DNA of 30,274 nt from Parapedobacter deserti (GTDB taxonomy: Bacteria; Bacteroidota; Bacteroidia; Sphingobacteriales; Sphingobacteriaceae), in contig NZ_JBHRTA010000056.1 of the NCBI RefSeq assembly GCF_042646065.1, positions 1 to 30,274 on the forward strand, written 5' to 3'. Made by a program: the position numbers and the translations under genes. The notes beneath the pieces are model-generated. The model saw only the letters and a program-made list of their open reading frames with translations, did no database searches and was not told the origin of the DNA. This document shows positions 1 through 7,084 of the stretch, piece after piece; within the stretch, counting starts at the first letter, position 1, and each line of letters begins with the position of its first letter.

Positions 1-1
1 T

Positions 2-166
2 ACCCAACGAATCGCAGATAGCTTTAAAGAGCTGGATGTCCTGCAGGAGTTTCCTAAAACGCTCGCGGAAATTTTAAACAAGGCCCACCACAAAGGACTG
101 GATAACGAGGAATTGGCAGCAATCGTTAAGGTGATAGAAAAGCCAAAAGATTTATCCAATTTGTGA
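2..166 (+). CDS. C-terminal end of an unidentified protein (partial at window edge)
   Basis: An open frame runs from the first bases to a TGA at 164-166 and gives 54 residues, hydrophilic and apparently helical, ending KPKDLSNL. I do not recognise the family. The last codons overlap the start of a DUF1016 nuclease remnant read in another frame (from 153), so the stop may be created by that junction and the true C-terminus may be lost. Type I restriction loci often carry DUF1016 genes, which would suit a defence-related neighbour, but the residues visible here do not show that. Confidence 0.4.
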   Translation, partial: TQRIADSFKELDVLQEFPKTLAEILNKAHHKGLDNEELAAIVKVIEKPKDLSNL

Positions 167-271
167 GGCAGCGTCTCACAAATTGGGCTGGTCGCATTAA
201 GTAGAACTCTTGAGATTGACGATCCATTAGAAAGGTCTTTTTATGAAAATCAAGCGATCAATGAAAGATGG
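153..271 (+). pseudogene. DUF1016 (YhcG-type PDDEXK nuclease) remnant, N-terminal domain piece
   Basis: Read from 153, the frame gives YPICEAASHKLGWSH, then a TAA at 198-200 where the family has Tyr, then VELL. After a frameshift at about 213-214 it continues IDDPLERSFYENQAINERW. This matches the DUF1016 N-terminal signature (LSWSHY.ELL.IDDPLERSFYE). The stop and frameshift mean it is dead. The piece lacks the start of the domain and the C-terminal PD-(D/E)XK nuclease domain. A second, longer remnant of the same family lies at 19328-19757, and the two align at nucleotide level around a shared inverted repeat (arms 156-167 and 175-186 here). Confident as a family remnant; less sure of exact ends. 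Confidence 0.75.
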
Positions 272-547
272 AACCACCCATGTCGAGTCCCATCGGAGTT
301 TTATCGACCTCCAGGCGAAAGGGCCTTACCGGCTATGGCGCCACCACCATGGATACATCAAAAACCAAAAAGGTGTCCTGGTGCTAGACACTGTGGATTA
401 CCAATTGCATAGTGTCTTGGCTATACCTTCTGGCCACGATTGATTTTATTTCTGAAACTCTACCATTCCTCCGTGTAAAAAGTCAATTTGTTGACAAATT
501 TTTGGAGGTAATGGATGGATTGTTTAATTTCGAAATAGGTTTAGGTT

Positions 548-580
548 GAAAGTCCCCGATCCCCATGGGGGCGACATTTC
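548..580. repeat. GC-rich palindromic element, possible dispersed repeat unit
   Basis: A perfect 10-bp palindrome CCCCATGGGG (561-570) sits inside a larger imperfect inverted repeat whose outer arms are GAAAGTC (548-554) and GACaTTTC (573-580). It lies in AT-rich sequence and ends about 20 bp before the hairpin at 601-632. The form resembles small REP-like elements, but only one copy is present in this window. Confidence 0.35.
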
Positions 581-600
581 TTTCATAGGAAATGGTTATT

Positions 601-632
601 ACCCCAGCTCCTTTTTTCAAAGGAGCTGGGGT
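601..632. terminator. Strong hairpin, probable bidirectional terminator
   Basis: Perfect 14-bp arms (601-614 and 619-632) with core CCCAGCTCC/GGAGCTGGG close on the four-base loop TTTC. On the plus strand the stem is followed by TATTTTA, a modest U-rich tail. It lies about 110 bp beyond the 3' end of the minus-strand cupin gene and could end transcription from either side. Confidence 0.6.
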
Positions 633-744
633 TATTTTACACTCCCGGTCGGTATTCGTTCCCTCCAGTTTAAAGCCCAGTTTTTCGACAGCCCTTTTAC
701 ATTTTGATTTTCGCTATCCACGAAACCCTAAATTTAAACTAATC

Positions 745-1152
745 CTATTTATTATCTTCAAACCACTTCACAATGGAAGGCATATTTTTTTCAAAACCAC
801 CGGGTGTAAGAAAGTTAAGCAATCCGGATTTTTTGTCGGTTTTGTTTTTAAAGTCGTGAGTTGTTTGAGCGGGAATTCGTAAAAAACTTCCTTTATCTGC
901 ATCAACCCATTTGTCTCCAACAAAGAACGAAATCGTTCCTTCCAATACAAAAAACACCTCGTCATTCTTTTCGTGAGAGTGTGCTCCGGGTCCTTCAGAA
1001 TTGGGTTCTAGCCACCACTCTGAAACGCTATATTTTTCCTTAGTTTCGTTCTCATCTGCCTTGAAAATAGCAGTCATTGTTCCGCAATTGTAAATTCGTC
1101 CCTGTCCTTTGGCGAGGATAATGGTTTCTGTGTGGTCGCTTTTTTGTTTCAT
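745..1152 (-). CDS. Cupin-domain protein
   Basis: A 135-residue single-domain cupin. Motif 1 is clear (GPGAHSHEKNDEVFFVLEG, about residues 54-72): the two His and the Glu are the usual metal ligands. Motif 2 follows around residues 82-98, ending in IPAQTTHDF, whose His is the fourth ligand. There is no signal peptide, so it is cytoplasmic. Small cupins of this kind are metal-dependent isomerases, dioxygenases or small-molecule binders, and the substrate cannot be read from sequence. It is followed 3' by nothing but the hairpin at 601-632 and preceded by a VOC protein and an AraC regulator on the same strand, a grouping typical of detoxification genes. Fold confident, activity unknown. Confidence 0.85.
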   Translation of the reverse strand: MKQKSDHTETIILAKGQGRIYNCGTMTAIFKADENETKEKYSVSEWWLEPNSEGPGAHSHEKNDEVFFVLEGTISFFVGDKWVDADKGSFLRIPAQTTHDFKNKTDKKSGLLNFLTPGGFEKNMPSIVKWFEDNK

Positions 1153-1241
1153 TAGATTAAAAAAGTATTCTAAGCAATTTTTCGGGCTTTAGCCATTTAG
1201 TAGTCTAAATATAGGACCACGCAGGTACCCGCTCTGTGTTT

Positions 1242-1610
1242 TTAATTTGCTGAATGAAGTCCGATTTTATTGCCCTCTGAATCAAGGAATAAGGCAAAGT
1301 AGCCGCTTTCATCTGCGTGAAGTGTTTTCGGTGTTAGAATTTTTCCTCCATTTTTTTCCACCTTATCCAGAATTACTTGAAGGTTATCTCCTCCATTCAT
1401 ATAAACGGTCACACCATCCGCTGAGGGGTTGTAACCATCTGCTTTAACGATAACCGCTGAAACCACTTGTGCTTCATAGGGGAAAATGCCCATTTGCATT
1501 CCAGGCATTTCCATTGTTTCAATTTTAAGGTCTAAAACTGCTTGATAAAATTTTACTGCTCTTGAAACATCCGTTGCGGGAATTTCGAACATAGCGATAT
1601 AACTGTTCAT
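1242..1610 (-). CDS. VOC-family protein (glyoxalase/bleomycin-resistance fold)
   Basis: The protein is 122 residues from the ATG at 1610. It opens directly into the fold (MNSYIAMFEIPATDVSRAVKFY) and ends with the paired half ESGYFALFLDSEGNKIGLHS, whose closing GN-IGLH pattern is diagnostic of the superfamily. VOC proteins pair beta-alpha-beta-beta-beta units around a metal or ligand site. Members include glyoxalase I, extradiol dioxygenases and drug-binding resistance proteins, and this one resembles the short uncharacterised enzyme group. A start 21 codons upstream (1673) is possible, but its extra residues lie outside the fold. It lies between the cupin and the AraC regulator on one strand. 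Confidence 0.85.
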   Translation of the reverse strand: MNSYIAMFEIPATDVSRAVKFYQAVLDLKIETMEMPGMQMGIFPYEAQVVSAVIVKADGYNPSADGVTVYMNGGDNLQVILDKVEKNGGKILTPKTLHADESGYFALFLDSEGNKIGLHSAN

Positions 1611-1746
1611 AATTTTTGAGTTTGTATAGGTATCTTTTGTTATTGTTACGGAACGATATTTCTTATTTGCCATTTTTACAGTCTATTTTTAGGCAAAAAT
1701 ATCCTGAGGCCTATTAGAAAAATAGTAAAAATGCGACACGTAAACG

Positions 1747-2613
1747 CTATTTGTAGAATAGTGCCGAAAGAGCGAAGTTCTCATTACCTAAAAGTTCTTT
1801 CGGGGTGATTCCGATAAATTCCTTAAAATCTTTAATGAAATGATTCTGGTCAAAATATTCATTTTCATAGGCAATTTCAGTCAATGTCTCCGACTTTTGG
1901 TTGAGCAGCATCTGCAAGGTAGCCTGCAAGCGAATGACTTTGCTTAATTGCTTAGGACTAATACCAATTTGTTTTTTAAAGTGCCTTTCAAGTAGCCGTC
2001 TTTTCGATAAGTTGTCTTCCGAAATAACCTTTATCGCGGTACTTCCATTGGTCTTTAAAAGTGTATCAACAGTCGATTTAACAATGTTGCTTATTGTAGC
2101 TTTGTCATTGAGTTTTCTAAGCAGAAAAGCTTCAATTAGTTCAATTCTTTCCTGCGTATCTATAGCTTGTATAATTTGCTGTTCTAATGTATTGGCTGCC
2201 AGTTGTCCAAAAAGCTCAGCGACAGGAACTTCTTTGTCAACCAATTTTTCGAGTGGTGTGTTTACAAAGTTTGCGAATCCATGCGGGTAAAAACAAATTG
2301 CAATGGTGTCAACATTTCCAACTGGTAAAATATAGTAAGATTTTGTTCTTTGACCCATTACCATAGCATTGGGGTGGAGGATAAATTCGTTTTCAGATAT
2401 GTATCTTTTTATTTTATCTCCCAGATTAAAAGTCATTTCGATACAACCGTCCGGAATGATTTTTTGCTTTTGATTATTAGGGTCAAAAGGTACATTCAAT
2501 GTCCAATAGAATTTGACCAACGGTGCTAGGTCTGGTTGCGGGTTATATGTCTTGTAGTCCACCTGTACTGTATTTTGCCTCTTCGCAACCTCCCTGGCAA
2601 CTGCCTTCTCCAT
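1747..2613 (-). CDS. AraC-family transcriptional regulator with DUF6597-like N-terminal domain
   Basis: From the ATG at 2613 the protein has 288 residues. The N-terminal half (QPDLAPLVKFYWTLNVPF, then IIPDGCIEMTFNLGD) matches the DUF6597 sensor-like domain that precedes many Bacteroidota AraC regulators. The C-terminal 90 residues hold the two helix-turn-helix units (ISEDNLSKRRLLERHFKK; LTEIAYENEYFDQNHFIKDF) and the closing GITPKELL signature. An in-frame start at 2694 exists, but the AT-rich stretch it would cover looks like promoter, so I prefer 2613. It is divergent from the SRPBCC-DoxX operon and co-oriented with the VOC and cupin genes, and probably regulates one or both groups. Effector unknown. 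Confidence 0.88.
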   Translation of the reverse strand: MEKAVAREVAKRQNTVQVDYKTYNPQPDLAPLVKFYWTLNVPFDPNNQKQKIIPDGCIEMTFNLGDKIKRYISENEFILHPNAMVMGQRTKSYYILPVGNVDTIAICFYPHGFANFVNTPLEKLVDKEVPVAELFGQLAANTLEQQIIQAIDTQERIELIEAFLLRKLNDKATISNIVKSTVDTLLKTNGSTAIKVISEDNLSKRRLLERHFKKQIGISPKQLSKVIRLQATLQMLLNQKSETLTEIAYENEYFDQNHFIKDFKEFIGITPKELLGNENFALSALFYK

Positions 2614-2661
2614 GAGGTTGTTAGCTTTACGGTTATATTGTTTGTTAACGAATGTCGTAAA

Positions 2662-2673
2662 TGTAAATTTACA
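2662..2673. promoter_or_regulatory. 12-bp perfect palindrome, candidate operator
   Basis: TGTAAATTTACA is a perfect palindrome between the divergent AraC regulator (start 2613) and the SRPBCC gene (start 2816). Its position about 50 bp upstream of the regulator start suits an autoregulatory binding site. AraC proteins more often bind direct repeats, so another regulator is possible. Confidence 0.35.
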
Positions 2674-2770
2674 AACAACCTTTGTTAAGGACAAAAAGAC
2701 GAAGGTGTTTTGTCATAATCTGCCCCTAAAGTTGTCGTTTTCACTTCAGCCGCTTTTTTCTCCCGTGATG

Positions 2771-2778
2771 TACCTTTG
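2771..2778 (+). promoter_or_regulatory. Bacteroidota -7 element for the SRPBCC-DoxX operon
   Basis: TACCTTTG matches the TAnnTTTG -7 consensus of the Bacteroidota primary sigma factor exactly. Transcription would begin near 2785, leaving a leader of about 30 nt before the ATG at 2816. No clean -33 TTTG is visible at the usual spacing. Confidence 0.55.
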
Positions 2779-2815
2779 AATCGTAAACAATTGATAAACA
2801 TAAAGCTCATTAATT

Positions 2816-3238
2816 ATGACAGAAGAAAAAAGAATCACGGTAGAGGCAACAGCAAATGCTCCCGTAGCAAAGGTTTGGAAAGCCTGGAATTCACCAAACG
2901 ACATTATGCAGTGGAATACCCCTGACCCGAGCTGGCATTGCCCGGCCAGTGAAAACGACTTGAGAACAGGCGGTAAATTTAAGAATAGGATTGAAGCCAA
3001 GGACGGCAGTTTCGGGTTTGACTTCGAAGGCATTTATGACCACGTGGAGTTACATAAGGAAATTGCCTACACCATGCCCGATGGCCGGAAGGTTTCTACG
3101 CTGTTTACCGAGCAGGATGGCAAGACCAACATTCGAACCATTTTCGACCCGGAAACCGAAAACGACCCCGAATTTCAGAAGCAAGGATGGCAAGCTATTC
3201 TCGACAACTTTGTGAAATATGTTGAATCAACAAATTAA
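2816..3238 (+). CDS. SRPBCC (AHSA1-like) family protein
   Basis: 140 residues forming one START/Bet v 1-like domain. The opening ITVEATANAPVAKVWKAWNSPNDIMQW and later GGKFKNRIEAKDGSFGFDFEGIY are the standard AHSA1-like pattern, and the protein ends in the long C-terminal helix QGWQAILDNFVKYVE. These proteins bind hydrophobic ligands in a central cavity; most bacterial members have no known substrate. No signal peptide. It is the first gene of a two-gene unit, with the DoxX gene 23 bp downstream, and has its own -7 element. SRPBCC plus DoxX beside an AraC regulator is a frequent Bacteroidota grouping, which suggests a small-molecule stress response. Confidence 0.9.
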   Translation: MTEEKRITVEATANAPVAKVWKAWNSPNDIMQWNTPDPSWHCPASENDLRTGGKFKNRIEAKDGSFGFDFEGIYDHVELHKEIAYTMPDGRKVSTLFTEQDGKTNIRTIFDPETENDPEFQKQGWQAILDNFVKYVESTN

Positions 3239-3261
3239 TTAATCATTTAATAATTACAGTC

Positions 3262-3690
3262 ATGAAAAAGAACAGAATCATTTTTTGGATCGCAACAATC
3301 ATCATCCTCCTTTGGGAAGGAGCAATGCCACTTGGTTCGCTGCTGTTTGCGCCAGACCAAGCGACAGTAGGTACAAGGCCTTTGGGATATCCGGACTACT
3401 TCGCCTATGCGCTAATTATATGTAAAGTACTGGGCGCTTTGGCCATTTCGATACCTAGCGTGCCCGCCAAATTAAGAGAATGGGCGTATGCAGGGCTCAC
3501 CTTTAATTTAATCTTTGCATTCATCAGCCACGCAGCCGTAGATCGGCATATCGGGTTTATGTTGTTGCCGCTCGTGATACTGGGCATTTTGGCTATTTCG
3601 TATGTGTATAGCCAGAAGCTTGTACGGAGTGGTAAGACGGACTATCAAACAACTGATCCATACCAACTGGCCGTTGGTGGAAACCGTTAG
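3262..3690 (+). CDS. DoxX-like family integral membrane protein
   Basis: 142 residues with four hydrophobic spans: about residues 7-28, 47-68, 74-93 and 97-116. The layout of a first helix ending near WEGAMP, a loop with LGYPDYFAYALIICKVLGALAI, and a third helix starting REWAYAGL is that of the DoxX-like family of inner-membrane proteins. Members have been linked to redox homeostasis in some bacteria, but the biochemical role is mostly open. The tail after residue 120 is short, polar and cytoplasmic. It is co-transcribed with the SRPBCC gene, and its downstream side converges on the patatin gene across a compound hairpin. Confidence 0.88.
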   Translation: MKKNRIIFWIATIIILLWEGAMPLGSLLFAPDQATVGTRPLGYPDYFAYALIICKVLGALAISIPSVPAKLREWAYAGLTFNLIFAFISHAAVDRHIGFMLLPLVILGILAISYVYSQKLVRSGKTDYQTTDPYQLAVGGNR

Positions 3691-3722
3691 CCGGGCCGAA
3701 GGGCGGATTCCACCAGCAGCAT

Positions 3723-3780
3723 AAGCGGGAGTGCTATTCTTATCACCGTTGCGGGTGATCACAGAACGGCACTCACGCTT
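3723..3780. terminator. Nested inverted repeats between convergent genes
   Basis: Outer arms 3723-3734 and 3769-3780 pair over 12 bp with one mismatch (core GAGTGC/GCACTC). Inside them ATCACC (3742-3747) pairs with GGTGAT (3754-3759). The structure sits in the 114-bp gap between the convergent DoxX and patatin genes, where a two-way terminator is expected, but there is no U-run. Confidence 0.4.
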
Positions 3781-3804
3781 TACCAAACCTACGCTTAGCG
3801 GCAA

Positions 3805-5676
3805 CTACTGGAATAACCATCCTGGATTACTTTTAAATAAATTAATGTCCCTGACCAATTGCGCTTTGATCATCAGCACGTTGTCCAGCTGGTCCTTTTC
3901 CAGGCCCAGCTTTTTGCGTTCCAACGATATAACGTATTCCAGTAAATTCATGCAGGTCGTGAATTGGCCTGTCTTGATAATGTTGGCCAGTTGATCATTA
4001 TCCCGGTCTTCTTTGTCAAACCATAAGGTGGTACCCATTGTTCTTGCCCGTTCAGCTATCGGCATCATGTTATCCAGATTCTCACAGAGCAGGGCTTTAT
4101 CCTCCGCTGTCGCTTTCCAACCCAGGCGCTTTGGACTGTTGAATCGGTTGGAACGGCTCGCAAGATTATAGGAGCTCAATTCATAAATAAAATTGGACAC
4201 GCGCCGGTTTTCCCAGCGCTCATCATTGTAAAACAATTCATAGATAAGCCTCCTAACATGCTTCAGGTTGACATCCAGCACCATGCTCATCACAGAAGTA
4301 ATCCGCGCTTTCAGCATCTGTTCCAATACATTAAGTTTGGTCAGCCTCAGATAATCCATTATCTTGTTGATAATCCGGTCGGAAAATGATTGCAAGGGAA
4401 GGGCCGTCCGGACGGTTTTGAGCGGGTCAAATTTTTCCGGTTGCTGCAAAATCTCCCGGGTAACACGCCATTTCCGGGCCGTCCACATCATCATAAAAAC
4501 CGCCGTTGCCATTCCGCCGAAAACCAAACCGGTATAGCGGGCGTAAGGCGTCTCAAAGGTGATGGAAACCGCGAAGCAGGCGATCGCAATTGCCAGTGCA
4601 CCATTCTGGATACGCAATGGATACCTGACCGCCTGCTGAAACAGGTTGACATAGCGATCAATGCTTTTTCCCCGCCATCCTTTTTCCCCTTTCTGATCCG
4701 GTACTTTGTAATAATCCATGAAGTAACTGCTAACATCGGTAACGATCATCAGGTCGAATGGATCGGGTTTCTGTTTCCGCCTCCGTTTTTCATCAGCCAG
4801 CATAAGGCTTTTTAGTGCCTGATTGTCGGTAATCCCGCCATCCATCAATCCAAAAGAACGGATTTGAAGGGGATGCGCAGCGTCAATATTCTTCCTGCTT
4901 GTATAGTCAGACAAATGCATTTCCTTCTCGTTATAGTCAGCGTATACTACGGCTTCCCGAAGTTCCTGTGAGGTAAGAACCTTGTTATTATCATCGTTAT
5001 AGGTGAAGTCTTCCGGAAATACAATCGGTTCAAGCCCCATTGGAAAGCAGGATGAGGCAGCTAGGACGTCGGCGAGTTTCAGTTTTTGAAAGCAGTCTAT
5101 CCGTGTATCATCAAACCTCAGGTATTTATTGCCGATTACCTGGTACCAGCTTTTTGTGCCGTCGGTTTTAAATCTAAACGAGAGGCCGCGGTAGAATTCG
5201 GTCGCATTGCAACAAATCTCAAATTTTTTGACATATCTTTTGGTGGCATACACCGCCATCGTTTCCCCGTGGAAGAATTCATCGTCATAAACTTTTGCAA
5301 AGGAATTGATCAGATTCCGGCGTTTTTCGTTACCGGTTTTCCTCCAGTATCCGTCGTCATTCAACACGGAAAGGACATTCTCCAACAAATCTTCTCCATT
5401 TAACTTTGCCTTGGTCTTTTCATAAAACTCATCAAACGAGACACCCTTGTGCATGGCCGAGGTGTAAAGCAGATTAATAATAGTACCTCCGGAGGCTGAG
5501 CTTATGTAGCCGACGTGTTTTGTGAGCGGTACGCCTTCCAGTGTTAAATGCTCCAGATAGCTAAGGGCTCCCAAGGAGAAAGCGGCAGCCCTGAAACCAC
5601 CACCCGAAAATGCGAGCGCGATGCTTTGGAAAGGATTATGCTGCGGCAGATCAGAGACTGTATTTTTCTTTGTCAT
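3805..5676 (-). CDS. Patatin-like phospholipase with internal membrane anchor
   Basis: 623 residues. The N-terminal half is a patatin lipase domain: oxyanion loop SGGGFRAAAFSLG (residues 24-36), nucleophile Ser62 in SSASGGT, and the catalytic Asp279 in SFGLMDGGITD. The elbow reads SASGG rather than the usual GxSxG, a change of the first glycine also seen in some lysophospholipase-type members. Around residues 355-410 come two hydrophobic segments (ALAIAIACFAVSI and TGLVFGGMATAVFMMMW) ending in a basic stretch, which should anchor the protein in the inner membrane. The C-terminal 200 residues are helical and unassigned. Expected activity is hydrolysis of phospholipid or lysophospholipid acyl esters. 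It stands alone, convergent with the DoxX operon. Confidence 0.87.
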   Translation of the reverse strand: MTKKNTVSDLPQHNPFQSIALAFSGGGFRAAAFSLGALSYLEHLTLEGVPLTKHVGYISSASGGTIINLLYTSAMHKGVSFDEFYEKTKAKLNGEDLLENVLSVLNDDGYWRKTGNEKRRNLINSFAKVYDDEFFHGETMAVYATKRYVKKFEICCNATEFYRGLSFRFKTDGTKSWYQVIGNKYLRFDDTRIDCFQKLKLADVLAASSCFPMGLEPIVFPEDFTYNDDNNKVLTSQELREAVVYADYNEKEMHLSDYTSRKNIDAAHPLQIRSFGLMDGGITDNQALKSLMLADEKRRRKQKPDPFDLMIVTDVSSYFMDYYKVPDQKGEKGWRGKSIDRYVNLFQQAVRYPLRIQNGALAIAIACFAVSITFETPYARYTGLVFGGMATAVFMMMWTARKWRVTREILQQPEKFDPLKTVRTALPLQSFSDRIINKIMDYLRLTKLNVLEQMLKARITSVMSMVLDVNLKHVRRLIYELFYNDERWENRRVSNFIYELSSYNLASRSNRFNSPKRLGWKATAEDKALLCENLDNMMPIAERARTMGTTLWFDKEDRDNDQLANIIKTGQFTTCMNLLEYVISLERKKLGLEKDQLDNVLMIKAQLVRDINLFKSNPGWLFQ

Positions 5677-6076
5677 AGGTACAGAAACAAATGGTCAGCA
5701 CTGGAATAACTAAGAATACAACAAACTAAAGATAACTAAATATCTTTATGTCAGCAAGTTTATATAAAAATCCTGCGGTGATATTGCGAAAAGGCAACAA
5801 AAGCTGGCAGAAAAAATAAGGGGCTGGATGACTCCAACGATTCCGCTCTCCCGCCGCCTACAAGTTTTCGGTTCAGGTAATCGCCTATGCTCCGATAATG
5901 TGGGACTCCGCTATTCGAGATTTCTGTATCCCTTTCGAAAGACTTCACCCCGAGTGTGATTTTTAAACACCGTTAAATTCATCCCCAAAAAAATGAAGTT
6001 CATCAGAAACCCGGGGCAGGTTATAATAAATCTTACCTAGGAAAGTTTACTTTTGAAGATCGGCTCAACGAAGCAA
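5677..6076. other. 400-bp intergenic region between divergent patatin and histidine kinase genes
   Basis: No confident gene is present. A 62-codon minus-strand frame (5760-5948) begins MKSFERDTEISNSGVPH and ends in a hydrophobic tail; it has no recognisable motif and is treated as chance or remnant. The stretch carries a 32-bp motif at 5933-5964 that recurs upstream of the ECF sigma gene near 14.6 kb. Both flanking genes must have their promoters here, but no exact TAnnTTTG element is seen. Confidence 0.5.
5933..5964 (+). promoter_or_regulatory. 32-bp intergenic motif, copy 1 (upstream of histidine kinase)
   Basis: The element starts TTTCGAAA and ends GTGTGATTTTT, and matches 14576-14607 at 26 of 32 positions without gaps by hand alignment. 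It lies about 110 bp upstream of the kinase start. Two intergenic copies facing the same way toward regulatory genes suggest a shared binding site or promoter module. Confidence 0.4.
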
Positions 6077-7084
6077 ATGAATATAAAGCGGCTGCTCATC
6101 TTCTTTTTCGCTACACTGATCTATGCGTTGTGTCAAATGCTTTTCAGCATTATCCTGATGAAAGAAGAGCTATGGCATAATTTTCACATCCAGCTATCCG
6201 CCCACTACACTGTCATCCTGGCCATGTGCATCGCAGACTACGGGCTGTTGCTGTTTTTGAATAGGTATTTGCCCTATTCCAAGAATATTTTTTACCGTAT
6301 CGTGGCAGATATTGCCGGTATAACGGTAATATCCTTGATAGTAATGGGGATTTTCAATTACCTGATCTACGAAGTACTGCTGGTTCCCCAAGCGGGAATG
6401 CCTTCTTTCCTTGTCAAATTTGCGTTTGCCATGACAACCAATATTCCCATCCTGTTGGTATTCGAGTTGATCCATTATTTCCAGTCCGAGCAAAAAGCCA
6501 TAGCCGATTCCGAAATAGCCAAACGAAAGGTGCTGTTGTTCCAGCACGAAACACTAAGGGCACAGATAAACCCGCATTTCCTGTTCAATTCGCTAAATGT
6601 GCTGTCTTCGCTAATCTACATCAATCCGGACAGCGCCAACAAGTTTACAAAAGCGCTCTCAAAAACCTACCGGTATGTGCTTTCCCTTACCCGGCAGCCG
6701 GTTGTGTCGGTGGCGGAAGAACTGGATGCGCTGGATGCGTATATTTTTATGATGCGGACCCGGTTTGAAAACGCGTTTACGTTTACGGTAAATAAAACAG
6801 CGGTCTGTGAACAGCATCAGGTTATTCCCCTTACCCTGCAACTGCTCATCGAGAATGCATTCAAGCACAATAGTGCAACCGAAGAATCACAGCTGCACAT
6901 AACAATTACGATCGATAGCGACTACATAACGGTTGAAAACAACATCCAGCCGTCAACCCCTGCGGATAAAGGCGGCGTCGGATTGAAATACCTGGTCAAG
7001 CAATATAAAATGTACGGTAAAGAAGTCATCGTGGCGCATACCGAACACGTATTTATGATAAAAATCCCCTATATTCAGTCATGA
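6077..7084 (+). CDS. LytS-like sensor histidine kinase (His_kinase family, PF06580 type)
   Basis: 335 residues from the ATG at 6077; a TTG eight codons earlier is a weaker choice. Four hydrophobic spans fill the first 140 residues and form the membrane sensor, with no periplasmic domain. A short coiled linker leads to the phosphoacceptor block LRAQINPHFLFNSLNVLSSLI, with the His at about residue 167. The ATP-binding N-box follows (LTLQLLIENAFKHN) and a short G-box (GGVGLKYLVKQY). This family autophosphorylates on His and passes phosphate to a LytTR response regulator, which is the next gene and overlaps it by four bases (ATGA), so the two are translationally coupled. Signal and target genes are unknown. 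Confidence 0.92.
   Translation: MNIKRLLIFFFATLIYALCQMLFSIILMKEELWHNFHIQLSAHYTVILAMCIADYGLLLFLNRYLPYSKNIFYRIVADIAGITVISLIVMGIFNYLIYEVLLVPQAGMPSFLVKFAFAMTTNIPILLVFELIHYFQSEQKAIADSEIAKRKVLLFQHETLRAQINPHFLFNSLNVLSSLIYINPDSANKFTKALSKTYRYVLSLTRQPVVSVAEELDALDAYIFMMRTRFENAFTFTVNKTAVCEQHQVIPLTLQLLIENAFKHNSATEESQLHITITIDSDYITVENNIQPSTPADKGGVGLKYLVKQYKMYGKEVIVAHTEHVFMIKIPYIQS

Larger units (their letters stand above)
272..744. other. Intergenic stretch with palindromes and no supported gene
   Basis: No convincing gene is present. A 66-codon open frame at 243-443 overlaps the nuclease remnant in another frame and has no recognisable motif. The stretch holds a near-palindrome with arms AATTTGT/ACAAATT (485-500), a GC-rich palindromic element (548-580) and a strong hairpin (601-632). 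A GGAGG at 504-508 precedes two ATGs (511 and 515), but both open only tiny frames and Bacteroidota rarely use such sites, so no gene is called. Confidence 0.5.

Noticed and set aside
156..186. 12-bp inverted repeat (and 19614-19638) as terminators or mobile-element ends
   Set aside because: Both lie at the same codons of the DUF1016 domain (PICE...SHKL), so they reflect coding sequence rather than a separate signal.
243..443. 66-codon plus-strand frame as a gene
   Set aside because: It overlaps the recognisable DUF1016 remnant in another frame and has no motif of its own.
504..549. GGAGG followed by ATG and a 12-codon frame
   Set aside because: Spacing is two bases for the first ATG, the peptide is tiny, and Bacteroidota rarely use Shine-Dalgarno sites.
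592..882. 96-codon plus-strand frame
   Set aside because: It starts in the hairpin at 601-632 and runs antisense through the cupin gene; it is a shadow.
5760..5948. 62-codon minus-strand frame between patatin and kinase genes
   Set aside because: No family recognised, no promoter, and the region carries the shared 32-bp motif; support is too weak for a gene call.
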